Of a DNA stretch of 64,000 bases, positions 51,281 through 59,910 are shown piece after piece. Within the stretch, counting starts at the first letter, position 1; every line of letters starts with the position of its first letter. Source of the DNA: a virus. The stretch covers positions 145,544 to 209,543 of the IMG/VR virus record IMGVR_UViG_3300042484_002457; one strand, written 5' to 3'. Made by a program: the position numbers and the translations under genes. The notes beneath the pieces were generated by a model. That model was not told the DNA's origin and ran no database searches. It worked only from the letters and a program-made list of their open reading frames with translations.

Positions 51281-51581
51281 TCGATTCCGTCCCAGCTCTA
51301 GCATGGACACTAGAACTATCATGAAGATGCGCCGAGTGCATGGTCGTACAGACAGCTACAACTGGCAACGCCGTGTTGAGTGGTATCCTGCGGGGTTCCG
51401 ACTCAATCGCAAGACCATCTTCAAGCAGTTTGGTCAACTTCATTATCTTGCTTGTCACAGTCCCGAACCTGTTCAAAAGAAGTGGAAACATGCGTACGAT
51501 ACTTTCCATGCTCGACATTTTGGCTCATTCAACGCAAGTATGCGATATCTCAACAACTGGAGCTGTCACGCATGGTTGTAA
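51264..51581 (+). CDS. small basic protein
   Basis: 105 residues from ATG 51264: MNKIPNRFRPSSSMDTRTIM, KMRRVHGRTDSYNWQRRVEW, KWKHAYDTFHARHFG. Very basic and rich in aromatic residues, so nucleic-acid binding is possible. Start choice uncertain. Confidence 0.55.
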   Translation: MNKIPNRFRPSSSMDTRTIMKMRRVHGRTDSYNWQRRVEWYPAGFRLNRKTIFKQFGQLHYLACHSPEPVQKKWKHAYDTFHARHFGSFNASMRYLNNWSCHAWL

Positions 51582-51679
51582 AAACAAAACCTCCGATCCA
51601 ACATTCGGATCTGTTTGGTCAACCCTTGGATGACATATTTACGATTGACCAACTAAGAAAGTTATCGTATAATAAGTAA
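51572..51679 (+). CDS. 35-aa peptide gene
   Basis: ATG 51572 inside the end of the previous gene, stop at 51677-51679: MVVKTKPPIQHSDLFGQPLD, then DIFTIDQLRKLSYNK. Last small gene of the operon; carries the tRNA promoter in its 3' half. Moderate evidence only. Confidence 0.45.
   Translation: MVVKTKPPIQHSDLFGQPLDDIFTIDQLRKLSYNK
51645..51673 (+). promoter_or_regulatory. sigma70-type promoter for the first tRNA pair
   Basis: TTGACC, 17-base spacer, TATAAT at 51668-51673; a start near 51680 is only 7 bases before tRNA-Met. Confidence 0.75.
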
Positions 51680-51686
51680 ATTAAAC

Positions 51687-51760
51687 GCCTTGCAAGTTCT
51701 ACAGGGGAACAGCCGACTCATAATCGGTCGGGGTGGGAGCATTACCCACGCGAGGTACCA
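51687..51760 (+). tRNA. tRNA-Met(CAT)-like, unusual T-loop
   Basis: 74 bases with encoded CCA. Acceptor GCCTTGC/GCGAGGT (two wobbles), D-stem GTTC/GAAC, anticodon stem GCCGA/TCGGT with loop CTCATAA (anticodon CAT), T-stem GTGGG/CCCAC. The T-loop is AGCATTA instead of TTCRANY (A54, C56, T58, A60). It lacks initiator features; elongator Met or Ile2 (after lysidine) are both possible. Confidence 0.8.
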
Positions 51761-51766
51761 AACATT

Positions 51767-51841
51767 CTGGCGTTCGTATAATGGATAATACAGGGGATTT
51801 CTACTCCCTAAATAGCGGTTCGATTCCGTTACGCTGGACCA
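51767..51841 (+). tRNA. tRNA-Arg(TCT)
   Basis: 75 bases with CCA. Acceptor CTGGCGT/ACGCTGG, anticodon stem GGGGA/TCCCT with loop TTTCTAC (anticodon TCT), T-stem AGCGG/CCGTT and canonical T-loop TTCGATT. Reads AGA/AGG. Confidence 0.9.
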
Positions 51842-51854
51842 AACTACTACAAAA

Positions 51855-52412
51855 ATGAATAGCAGTACTGATCGTCGCACTTTTCAGCTCAAGTCTTACA
51901 TCCAACGATGCAAGGACGATGGCAAAGAACCACAGGAAGAATATATGAAACTGTATCAAGACGAGGCTGACCGCGCCCGGGAAAATGAAGCCAGCGAGGA
52001 GTGGAAAAAATACAATCTAGAACACGACCTGCGTAGTACTAGTTGGATCTGCGACAAAGTCAAGTCACGCGAAGAGTATGCTCAAAACATCTATGCTGCC
52101 TTGTGCAACAACAAATTTGTGAAAAATGATGTTTGGCCCTTGCTCCAGGAACAACGCTGGTCATGCTCGTGGCGCTATGCCGGGGGCATTGTGGCTGACA
52201 TGCTCGAACAAGGTGATTACATTGACTGGTACTGTTCGGGCATCCGCGGCAGCGTCACACAAGAAGATTTCAAGGACATGACCCCTGAACAAATTGAAAA
52301 ACATCAGTGGATGAACAAGCATTTTGTGGGAGAAAGCTATGTTACTGATGAAGTACAAGAAGATCTGTTCAAGCTGGGCTGGATAGTAGTGGACAAGGAC
52401 CAAGACCATTGA
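51855..52412 (+). CDS. phage protein, unknown
   Basis: 185 residues, acidic: RTFQLKSYIQRCKDDGKEPQ, ICDKVKSREEYAQNIYAALC, RWSCSWRYAGGIVADMLEQG, DWYCSGIRGSVTQEDF. The pattern is shared by phage proteins of T4-like marine viruses; function unknown. Follows the tRNA pair directly. Confidence 0.7.
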   Translation: MNSSTDRRTFQLKSYIQRCKDDGKEPQEEYMKLYQDEADRARENEASEEWKKYNLEHDLRSTSWICDKVKSREEYAQNIYAALCNNKFVKNDVWPLLQEQRWSCSWRYAGGIVADMLEQGDYIDWYCSGIRGSVTQEDFKDMTPEQIEKHQWMNKHFVGESYVTDEVQEDLFKLGWIVVDKDQDH

Positions 52413-53686
52413 CTTATACTCTCAACGACAAAGATCGGTATGGCTACTACACTGTAGGCAACCAAAAAACCTACAGCAAGTTAGAAGCCATTGAATTTTA
52501 CGGCCAAAGCCGGCAGCCTATTCAGTGGCATTACAATACCCAAGTGTATGGCCAATTCAACTGGGGCCAGGACCCCCCGGGCAATTTAGAATTTTGGTAC
52601 CGTGCTAGAGCTGAACAGATTCGCAACGACTATGACTATATTGTGTTGTGGTATTCTGGCGGTGCTGACTCGTCCAATATACTCAATACTTTTGTAAAAA
52701 ACAATATCTTTGTTGATGAAATTGCGCAGTATACCACAGTAGATGGTACTCAAAACAAGCAAGATTACCTCAATGGCGAAATATATGCTACTGCTATACC
52801 ACAGACACAGACACTGTTAGAAAACAATCCGTTGTACAAAAACACAGTGCACAGAGTCATCGACATAACTGACCTCAATGCAAAGTTAATGACTGTAAGC
52901 GACAATCGATGGGACTTTTTCTATCACGTCAATCAATACTACTCATTCAGTGCGTTGAGTCGCAGTTACATAAGAGAAACTGTGTCTGCGTATCGTGAAT
53001 TGATCGAATCGGGCAAAAAAGTTTGTTTTGTATGGGGAGTGGAAAAACCTGATGTGTTCCAACAAAATAATCAATATTATTTACGTTTTGGCGATGGGCA
53101 GGATCATGCCGTAACTGCTCTTGCTCAGCAGCTGAATCGACCAGGAGAATACGATGAATTTTTTTATTGGGCACCAGACATGCCCGCATTACCGGCAAAA
53201 CAAGCTCATATCATATGCAGGTACTTAAACAATCTTACTGCCACAGATGTTGATGGTATTCATGTGCTAGATAATCACGGATACGAGGATACAGTTTACG
53301 GCACCACTTGCCCTGATCCTTATCTAACCAAGCCTTTGATCAAAATCACTAGATCAGGTCGTCCCTATGCTCTAAGCATGCGAGGCTTGCACAGGCTGAT
53401 ATATCCCGACTGGAATCCTAATTTAATTGTTGCCGGCAAACCTCATGGCCATATGTTTGCTCTTAAAGATACCTGGTTGCTTTGCAACTCGGCACCTGAT
53501 TGTGGACAACGATACTACACCAATGGGGTACCGGCACTGCGACAAAAAGTAAAACAAATTGACCCTAATCTTTGGCGGGAATACAAATTTGATCCCAAGC
53601 GAGCTCCATATATCGGCGGGGTGCATCGTTTTTACAATAACTATTGCTTGGGCAACGTAACAGCATTTGATCATGATAAAAATTGA
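52409..53686 (+). CDS. PP-loop ATPase paralogue 1
   Basis: 425 residues, TTG start overlapping the previous stop (TTGA). Begins with RYGYYTVGNQKTYSKLEAIE, a block shared with the two paralogues (GxYxVGxxKxxxK). YIVLWYSGGADSSNILNTF near 75 is the PP-loop. A domain of about 300 residues follows, with EFFYWAPDMPALPAKQAHII also common to all three. PP-loop enzymes adenylate carbonyls or carboxylates (QueC, asparagine synthetase, TilS). Substrate unknown. Confidence 0.7.
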   Translation: MTYTLNDKDRYGYYTVGNQKTYSKLEAIEFYGQSRQPIQWHYNTQVYGQFNWGQDPPGNLEFWYRARAEQIRNDYDYIVLWYSGGADSSNILNTFVKNNIFVDEIAQYTTVDGTQNKQDYLNGEIYATAIPQTQTLLENNPLYKNTVHRVIDITDLNAKLMTVSDNRWDFFYHVNQYYSFSALSRSYIRETVSAYRELIESGKKVCFVWGVEKPDVFQQNNQYYLRFGDGQDHAVTALAQQLNRPGEYDEFFYWAPDMPALPAKQAHIICRYLNNLTATDVDGIHVLDNHGYEDTVYGTTCPDPYLTKPLIKITRSGRPYALSMRGLHRLIYPDWNPNLIVAGKPHGHMFALKDTWLLCNSAPDCGQRYYTNGVPALRQKVKQIDPNLWREYKFDPKRAPYIGGVHRFYNNYCLGNVTAFDHDKN

Positions 53687-54857
53687 AAACAACCCCAAAT
53701 TGGGATTTTACACAGTAGGCCAAGAGAAATTTTTCAGCAAGCCCATGGCCTTGATGGAAGCGACAAAAACCAACCAGTTTCCCAAATGGAACTTTAATGA
53801 CGAAGTGTTTGGCACAATTAACTGGCACGATGAGCCTTCCCCTCATATAAATGAGCTATATCGTATTAGAGCACAACAGTTGCGCAACAAGTACGATTAT
53901 ATTCGTTTAGAGTTTAGTGGTGGCTCAGACTCAACTACTGTGTTGTACAGTTTTGTAAATAACAACATTCACATTGATGAAGTGGTTTTTCGTTATCCCA
54001 AGACTGGTGAAAAAAATGTCAACGATGACCCGTTCAACTACAAATGCGAGAACACTTTAAGTGAGGCAAAGTACGCGGCATTTCCAATTCTGAATTGGTT
54101 AACAACAGCTTCTCCACGTACTAAGATTACGTTGCATGACTATAGCGAAGACATGCTCAATAGTTCTTACGATGAATCTTGGGTATATCGTTCTAAAGAT
54201 TATTTTCAGCCCGGACACAGTTTCAAGCATTCTAAAATAGGGCACCATGATCACAAATTGCAAGCAGACTCAGGACGTAATATTTGTATCTTATATGGAG
54301 TAGACAAACCTAAAATTTGTATCAAGGATAGCAAGTGGTATGCGTACTTCATTGACATTATTGCCAATCACTCAGTAACTGATGCTGGAGAGTACAGCAA
54401 TCTTACTACTGAGTATTTTTATTGGAGTCCGGACTTGCCCGAAATGCTTGTAAAACAAGCCCACGTGCTCCGACGTTGGTTTGATCTCCCAGAGAATCGA
54501 ATGTTGCAGTATGTTTGCAGATGGCCCAACTACAGTTACACTCATCGCAATGCGTATGAATCTATTTTGAAACCGTTGATTTATCCTGACTACGATCCTG
54601 CTACGTTTCAAACCAACAAGGCCTCAAACAGTTTTTACAATGAAATGGATTTTTGGTTTTACCAAAACTTCAAAGAAACTCAGCAGTTTAAGATTTGGCG
54701 TGCTGGACTTGACCACCTAATAAATAGCATTGATCCCAAATATTTCAACTACGAAATGAAACAACCTGTGGGCTTTGTGGGATTTATCAGCCCATTCTAT
54801 TATCTTGGTGATGCTAGTTACACAGACACTGGCATCAACTCACACTTTAAATTCTAA
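53673..54857 (+). CDS. PP-loop ATPase paralogue 2
   Basis: 394 residues from ATG 53673. KLGFYTVGQEKFFSKPMALM and YIRLEFSGGSDSTTVLYSF near 73 repeat the plan of paralogue 1; EYFYWSPDLPEMLVKQAHVL is the shared C-terminal block. Overlaps paralogue 1 by 14 bases. Probably arose by tandem duplication. Confidence 0.7.
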   Translation: MIKIENNPKLGFYTVGQEKFFSKPMALMEATKTNQFPKWNFNDEVFGTINWHDEPSPHINELYRIRAQQLRNKYDYIRLEFSGGSDSTTVLYSFVNNNIHIDEVVFRYPKTGEKNVNDDPFNYKCENTLSEAKYAAFPILNWLTTASPRTKITLHDYSEDMLNSSYDESWVYRSKDYFQPGHSFKHSKIGHHDHKLQADSGRNICILYGVDKPKICIKDSKWYAYFIDIIANHSVTDAGEYSNLTTEYFYWSPDLPEMLVKQAHVLRRWFDLPENRMLQYVCRWPNYSYTHRNAYESILKPLIYPDYDPATFQTNKASNSFYNEMDFWFYQNFKETQQFKIWRAGLDHLINSIDPKYFNYEMKQPVGFVGFISPFYYLGDASYTDTGINSHFKF

Positions 54858-54864
54858 GGACCAT

Positions 54865-55773
54865 ATGAAAAAACTTTTAACTATATTATTATTGACATTG
54901 TCGTTGACTGCACACAGTCGAGAAAACGTTACAATTGCTTATAGTTGGGCCGCAAGCGATCCTGCCGCAAACTTTGATCGTGCGATCATCAACGAAGCCA
55001 ACCGTATTCAAGATCGATTTACATTTATTTTTGAAGCAAAGCCAGGCGCTGGTGGCACAGTTGCCGCAAACTTTGCGTTAACTAATGCAAACACAGTACT
55101 AGCAACCAGTTCTGCATTTTTTATTCGTCCCAATTTTTATCCAAACGACAGTCACGACGTTGGTGCCTTTAGAGAGATTATGCCCAAGTGTGTGGTCCCT
55201 GCATTGATCACCAGTGTAAAATACAATCGTTGGCAAGATGTTCCGCATGATCGTTACTTGACCATTGGAGTGAGTGGCTTGGGCACTACTACTCATTTGA
55301 TTGCTGAACAGTTGCGGTTAAAGTACCCAGATATACAAGTAATTCCATTCAAGAGCACTAGCGAAAGTTTAGTAAATATGCTCGCAGGACAAATTGATTT
55401 GTCAGTTAATTTTATTGGTGACGTTGAAAGTTGGGCTCGAGAAAATCACACAAAGAAAACTGTAAATCTATTAGGTGTAACTGGTACACAAACATTTGAA
55501 AATGTTCCTACTTTAATTAGTCAGGGGTTTAGTCCTAACTTGGCGTTTATGAGCCCGCCGCACCAGTACTTGGTTTCTGCCCGCATAGATCAAGGGCGTT
55601 TTCAAGAATTGCGTAGCATTCTTGCAAAGGCTGCAGATACTCCAAGAGTACGTGCGGCTTATTACATTGATCGTTGCCAACCTATAACTATCAAGGATAC
55701 CCAACTAGACCAATACTACCAAGATCAAATTATCAAGTGGAAAAAATTTAGTGCTGGAGTTAAAATTAATTAA
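54865..55773 (+). CDS. tctC: Bug/TctC-type periplasmic binding protein 1
   Basis: 302 residues from ATG 54865 (SD AAGGAC). Signal peptide MKKLLTILLLTLSLTAHS. EAKPGAGGTVAANFALTN is the Bug-family ligand loop; TIGVSGLGTTTHLIAEQL and VNMLAGQIDLSVNFIGDVES are typical. Bug proteins bind dicarboxylates, aromatic acids or amides for tripartite transporters and are abundant in Burkholderiales. No membrane subunit genes lie nearby, so host transporters would be needed. Confidence 0.82.
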   Translation: MKKLLTILLLTLSLTAHSRENVTIAYSWAASDPAANFDRAIINEANRIQDRFTFIFEAKPGAGGTVAANFALTNANTVLATSSAFFIRPNFYPNDSHDVGAFREIMPKCVVPALITSVKYNRWQDVPHDRYLTIGVSGLGTTTHLIAEQLRLKYPDIQVIPFKSTSESLVNMLAGQIDLSVNFIGDVESWARENHTKKTVNLLGVTGTQTFENVPTLISQGFSPNLAFMSPPHQYLVSARIDQGRFQELRSILAKAADTPRVRAAYYIDRCQPITIKDTQLDQYYQDQIIKWKKFSAGVKIN

Positions 55774-55782
55774 GGAATCGTT

Positions 55783-56370
55783 ATGCAACCTTGGACTTAT
55801 ATTGTTTTAAAAGATTTCCCGCTGCCGCCTCGCGATCTACTAGAGCAAATTGATCTATCGCTTACTCCCGAAGTAAACAACACAGGCTATTTGCAAACCG
55901 AACCACTGATCAACTGGAATGGATATTCTGGTCCAGCGGCTCTGAATGTACGTGTATTGTTTAATAACGACTATACTGAATGGTTGAAAAAACATGTTAC
56001 TACTGAATTTGAAAATGCAAGTTTAAATTATGTTACAGGGCCGCCACAAATAAAAACCACAGCACCGCATCGAGATTTTACTCGAGACTACGTGTTAATC
56101 TACAATGTAGATACCGGGGGCGATGATGTTAAATTACAATTTTGGAGGGAAACTGGACACGAAGTTGTTCGCGAGCCCGGTGCGGCTTGCGGGCGCAGAG
56201 CTGATCTTGAACTGTTAGATACGGTATCGGGTCCACCAAATTGCTGGTATCTAACAAATGCTACTATTTTACACAGTACTGATAATATGGTTAGACAGCG
56301 TGTAAATTTACAAGTTAGTTTTAAGCAAGGCAACAAATTTGTAGAAAATATTATAAATCAGCATAAATAA
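55783..56370 (+). CDS. 2OG-Fe(II) oxygenase-like protein
   Basis: 195 residues. TAPHRDFTRDYVLIYNVDTG gives the HxD, and ATILHSTDNMVRQRVNLQVS the distal His and Arg of a double-stranded beta-helix dioxygenase. Substrate unknown. Lies between two binding-protein genes; phage members often hydroxylate proteins or nucleic acids. Confidence 0.65.
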   Translation: MQPWTYIVLKDFPLPPRDLLEQIDLSLTPEVNNTGYLQTEPLINWNGYSGPAALNVRVLFNNDYTEWLKKHVTTEFENASLNYVTGPPQIKTTAPHRDFTRDYVLIYNVDTGGDDVKLQFWRETGHEVVREPGAACGRRADLELLDTVSGPPNCWYLTNATILHSTDNMVRQRVNLQVSFKQGNKFVENIINQHK

Positions 56371-56497
56371 CAATAGCAACGCCAGCAGATGCTGACGTCG
56401 GATTATAAGGACGCATGGGATTGTCCCTTTACTAGATGTCATCTAGAACGCCCACCGTAGCAGACAACTGCAAGCAAAACTCACACAAGGAAAAAAC
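56371..56497 (+). other. structured leader before the DctP-like gene
   Basis: Non-coding stretch with three hairpins: CAGCA-GA-TGCTG, GGGA-TTG-TCCC and CTAGATG-T-CATCTAG. No promoter box is clear. SD AAGGA before the ATG at 56498. Could be a leader or the 3' end of the previous message. Confidence 0.35.
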
Positions 56498-57448
56498 ATG
56501 CAACCTAAATTAGTAAAATGGGTTTTGGCGCACGAGCCCATTGATATTTTTATCAAAGCCGCCGAAAAATTTACCGAAGTCATTGACAAGTTGGCCCCAG
56601 GTCAACTCAAAATAGAAGTTATGACTCTGAGCGAGTACGCAAATCGATACAACAACGGCAAAAAAATTACCAAGCACGATTTATTGCAATTAATGGAAGA
56701 CGATCTCATTGAGATGAGCCAGACATACAGTTATGTGTTAGGTAACAAATACGCACCTGACATGCATGTTGTAGACATGCCTTTTTTATTTCGTGACCAT
56801 GATCATGCTGCCAACGTATTTGAGGGCAAAATTGGTGCTAAGTTGTTAGACAGCTACGGTCATAATAGCAACTTACAAGGTTTAGCGTTTACATATTCGG
56901 GCGGTTTTAGAAATATTCCGTTTAGCAAAAATGTTGCAACACTAAACGACTTGGCCGGAGCTCGTGTGCGGGTGACTTCCAATCCAATTTGCGAAGCAAT
57001 TTTTGAAAGTATTGGTGCTACTCCGGTTACGTTTGATATTGAAGATTTGGCTGATCGCATGGAAGATGGAACTGTAGAAGGCGGCGAAAGCTCGTGGCCA
57101 CGCATTTATGCTTGCCGTCAAAACGAAGTAAGTAATGTAATTTTTGACACCGAACACAATCTGTTGACCACTAATATCATTGCCAACAAACAATGGATGC
57201 AAGGCTTGCCGGTTGAGTTACAAGCCAAAATTAAACAAGCCGCAATTGAAGCGGCACGCCATGAGCGTGACATTAGTGTTGCAGATGTCGAGCGTGTGGG
57301 ATCTCTTGCTCGTGCTGATGGCATTCGTGTTATCAAGTTTTCTGAAGAAGATCAAACTCACTTTAAGAAAGCAACAGAATCAGTTTACACCAAGTTTGAA
57401 GACTACTTTACACCAGGGTTGGTTGACAGCATTCGCACTTTACAGTAA
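56498..57448 (+). CDS. dctP: DctP-like TRAP binding protein without signal peptide
   Basis: 316 residues. KLVKWVLAHEPIDIFIKAAE aligns with the start of the mature domain of DctP proteins; GARVRVTSNPICEAIFESIG carries the R-VR ligand-binding helix, and VEGGESSWPRIYACRQNEVS the second lobe. There is no N-terminal signal and no in-frame hydrophobic extension upstream, so the product should stay in the cytoplasm. It may be a cytoplasmic ligand sink or a repurposed sensor; secretion cannot be expected. Confidence 0.75.
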   Translation: MQPKLVKWVLAHEPIDIFIKAAEKFTEVIDKLAPGQLKIEVMTLSEYANRYNNGKKITKHDLLQLMEDDLIEMSQTYSYVLGNKYAPDMHVVDMPFLFRDHDHAANVFEGKIGAKLLDSYGHNSNLQGLAFTYSGGFRNIPFSKNVATLNDLAGARVRVTSNPICEAIFESIGATPVTFDIEDLADRMEDGTVEGGESSWPRIYACRQNEVSNVIFDTEHNLLTTNIIANKQWMQGLPVELQAKIKQAAIEAARHERDISVADVERVGSLARADGIRVIKFSEEDQTHFKKATESVYTKFEDYFTPGLVDSIRTLQ

Positions 57449-57451
57449 ACT
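57423..57451 (+). promoter_or_regulatory. possible tmRNA promoter
   Basis: TTGACA, 17-base spacer, TAAACT at 57446-57451, inside the end of the DctP-like gene. The -10 box is poor; the position is right for the tmRNA. Confidence 0.4.
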
Positions 57452-57474
57452 ACAGTTTATTGCTGTATGAAGCA

Positions 57475-57725
57475 AAGAGAAAAGGATCCAAGACCCGGGG
57501 GCAGTTCCCGGCATCTCCACCTAAGTGTATGTTGTATATTTAGGTGGGGATGACATAGATATCGATTGGGTCAAGAGTAACAGAGTGGACAGCTCGGCAA
57601 TGTGAAAGCCGTAGGATTGGGGTCTCCCGGTCGTAGAAGCAAAAAACGTAAATGCAAACGACGAACAGTTCGCTTTAGCCGCCTAAACTCGGCTTAGGGT
57701 AGGAAATACCTCGTAACAGAAACCC
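57475..57725 (+). ncRNA. ssrA: circularly permuted two-piece tmRNA
   Basis: Acceptor piece first: GATCCAA (57485-57491), T-stem CCGGG/CCCGG, CATCTCC, A, CC ending 57521. After a 24-base spacer the coding piece starts GGGGATGACATAG (57546). GGGGATG pairs with CATCTCC (one wobble) and TTGGGTC (57566-57572) with GATCCAA, building the tRNA-like domain across the split. The tag frame, resume codon GCA at 57639, reads AKNVNANDEQFALAA then TAA at 57684; helix 5 (CTAA..TTAG) holds the stop in its loop. Permuted tmRNAs are known from some betaproteobacteria, alphaproteobacteria and cyanobacteria. Exact mature ends are uncertain. Confidence 0.9.
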
Positions 57726-57727
57726 CC

Positions 57728-57755
57728 AAAAAGGGGCTTGGCCCCTTTTTCTTTT
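57728..57755 (+). terminator. rho-independent terminator of the tmRNA
   Basis: Perfect 10-bp stem AAAAAGGGGC/GCCCCTTTTT with a 3-base loop, followed by CTTTTT. Confidence 0.9.
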
Positions 57756-57801
57756 TACACCTCTAGTAGAAATAAGTATGTGCCTGTATAGAAATCATCA
57801 A

Positions 57802-58683
57802 ATGAAAAAAATATTATTATCTTTGTTGGCAACGATTTGTGTGTCAGCATCTGCTGACACTGTTCCAACAGATTTTTCAGTCATTGCTCGACTACCAACC
57901 GGAGTATTACCCACACTGTGCCGCAGTGTTTTTGCGGCATACGCTCGGGAATACAAGAGCAACGTCAACATTGTTATCAAGCCCGGAGCTGATGGCATTT
58001 TGGCAGTAGAAGATGTGACGTCGTCGGATAAATTTACTGTGCTCTGTGCTTCATCAACTGAGCTGGTTTTTAACTTTTTTGAATACCCCCAACATGTAAA
58101 GATACACAGCGACCTACAACCGACAAATATTTTATCCACAACCATAGTGTCTTTTACATCTAGTCCCACAAGCAAGTATCAAAATCTAGTTGAATTGATT
58201 GCTGACAAAAAATCTATCACTGTGGGCTTTGCTGGCAGTGCTCACGGGTTCATTGCTAAAAAAATGTTCAACGAAAAACAACTGGTGCTAGTTCCTTTTA
58301 AAGCAGCACAACAGGCAATTCCGTCATTGCTAGACGGAACTCTTGATGTGTATCTGTCTGGCGGCGCATTTGAAGAACTGCACCGAGATGGCAAGCTTAA
58401 ACCAATGGGACATCTGCATGGTCGACCAACATCATTGGGTCCAGCACTGGATCAACATTTTTCCGAGGCATTAAAATTTCCTTCATTTGTTGCTCTGGCA
58501 ATTAGCAAAAAAACATCACCAGATGTTGCAAGAGAATTTAGCCGGCGCATTGCATTGATCATGAAAACACCCGAAGTACAACAAACAATTCAAGATCTCA
58601 ATGGTAACTATACGCCCAACACCCTACAACAGGCCACTGTGTTTGTAGAAAAAATAAAAACTGACGCTAAGAAAAGTTATTGA
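57802..58683 (+). CDS. tctC: Bug/TctC-type periplasmic binding protein 2
   Basis: 293 residues from ATG 57802. Signal peptide MKKILLSLLATICVSASA. VIKPGADGILAVEDVTSSDK is the Bug ligand loop; SITVGFAGSAHGFIAKKMFN and IPSLLDGTLDVYLSGGAFEE follow the family. The SD is weak; an in-frame ATG at 57778 would spoil the signal peptide. Differs enough from the first copy to bind another ligand. Confidence 0.8.
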   Translation: MKKILLSLLATICVSASADTVPTDFSVIARLPTGVLPTLCRSVFAAYAREYKSNVNIVIKPGADGILAVEDVTSSDKFTVLCASSTELVFNFFEYPQHVKIHSDLQPTNILSTTIVSFTSSPTSKYQNLVELIADKKSITVGFAGSAHGFIAKKMFNEKQLVLVPFKAAQQAIPSLLDGTLDVYLSGGAFEELHRDGKLKPMGHLHGRPTSLGPALDQHFSEALKFPSFVALAISKKTSPDVAREFSRRIALIMKTPEVQQTIQDLNGNYTPNTLQQATVFVEKIKTDAKKSY

Positions 58684-59822
58684 TGTTTGATTTTCAAAAT
58701 TTCGAAGACGGACCAAGGCCTACCCGACACGGATTTTACTGTGTAGGGGACAAAAAATTTTACTACAAAGCAAGTGCGTTAGTACATGCATCAACACAAA
58801 AATTGCCAGTGACCTGGGAGTTCAACAATGATGTATTTGCTGAGCAGGTGGCCAAACCAAGGTTGCCAATATCACTGCCAGAGCTGTATCGATTGCGATG
58901 CCAGCAAATAAGAGATCAGTATGACTATGTTATATTGGCCTACAGTGGAGGTGCCGACAGCAATACTATACTCCGGTCATTCCTTGACAACAACGTCAGA
59001 CTGGATGAAGTTTGGTTCGATCAACCGTTTGAGTTTATTGAAAAAAGCAACTATACTCCTACATTATCAACTGATCCTAGAAATCTAGTCAGTGAGTGGT
59101 TTTTTGTTGTCAAGCCAGACTTTGAACAACTGCAAGTATCAAATCCAGAAATAAAAATACACGTATCAGACGCATGTAAAGATCCCAGCATCGAAGACTA
59201 CGAAGATACTTTTCAGCATACATTTGCTTATACCTACAATGGCATCAAACGTTGGAGGTACATGAAAAATTACATTGAAAAATTACAAGAGCGCCACAAG
59301 AAAGTATGTGTTATTTTAGGAACTGACAAGTGCATTACTTTTTATCACCAAGGCAGCTATGGATTTTCTTTTAAGGACAGTCCCACAAATATCAAACACT
59401 CGTTTATTGAATATTTTTACTGGACACCTAGCATGCCAGAAATTGCAGTTCAGCAGGCCTACGAAGTTTGGGATCAGCTGCAACACAATACCAAGTTACT
59501 GGTACAAAAAAAGATGAGTCTCAAAAAAGACCCCAATGATTATATCCGTCGAGATCAGTACGATCAATTTATCAAATCAGTAATCTATCCAACCTGGGAC
59601 CCGAACAGACATCAAGTCGACAAGATGACAATATTTTTAGGCAAAGGCTTCAGTGTATTTGTTGATCGATGGTCGCAAGAACGTTTCTATCAAAGTTGGG
59701 CCAGCAACGTTCAACATACTTTTAAATCCATAGATCCTGCGATGTACACAAACGGGCGAGATCCAACAGATGATTTTAAATCGTTTGCGGTGAACTACAC
59801 GCTTGGTAAAAATTCCACATAA
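58683..59822 (+). CDS. PP-loop ATPase paralogue 3
   Basis: 379 residues from ATG 58683 (TGATG with the gene before). RHGFYCVGDKKFYYKASALV and YVILAYSGGADSNTILRSF repeat the plan of the proteins at 52409 and 53673; EYFYWTPSMPEIAVQQAYEV is the shared block. The three copies alternate with the uptake genes. Confidence 0.7.
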   Translation: MFDFQNFEDGPRPTRHGFYCVGDKKFYYKASALVHASTQKLPVTWEFNNDVFAEQVAKPRLPISLPELYRLRCQQIRDQYDYVILAYSGGADSNTILRSFLDNNVRLDEVWFDQPFEFIEKSNYTPTLSTDPRNLVSEWFFVVKPDFEQLQVSNPEIKIHVSDACKDPSIEDYEDTFQHTFAYTYNGIKRWRYMKNYIEKLQERHKKVCVILGTDKCITFYHQGSYGFSFKDSPTNIKHSFIEYFYWTPSMPEIAVQQAYEVWDQLQHNTKLLVQKKMSLKKDPNDYIRRDQYDQFIKSVIYPTWDPNRHQVDKMTIFLGKGFSVFVDRWSQERFYQSWASNVQHTFKSIDPAMYTNGRDPTDDFKSFAVNYTLGKNST

Positions 59823-59836
59823 AACCATCGTTTTCG

Positions 59837-59866
59837 TTGACTGAACCAACACTTGTACTATATACT
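59837..59866 (+). promoter_or_regulatory. sigma70-type promoter for the porin
   Basis: TTGACT, 18-base spacer, TATACT at 59861-59866; SD AAAAGGAAA before ATG 59911. Confidence 0.7.
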
Positions 59867-59910
59867 TGAGTATGGGCATTTTGTACCATACTTTCAAAAG
59901 GAAATTTTAA

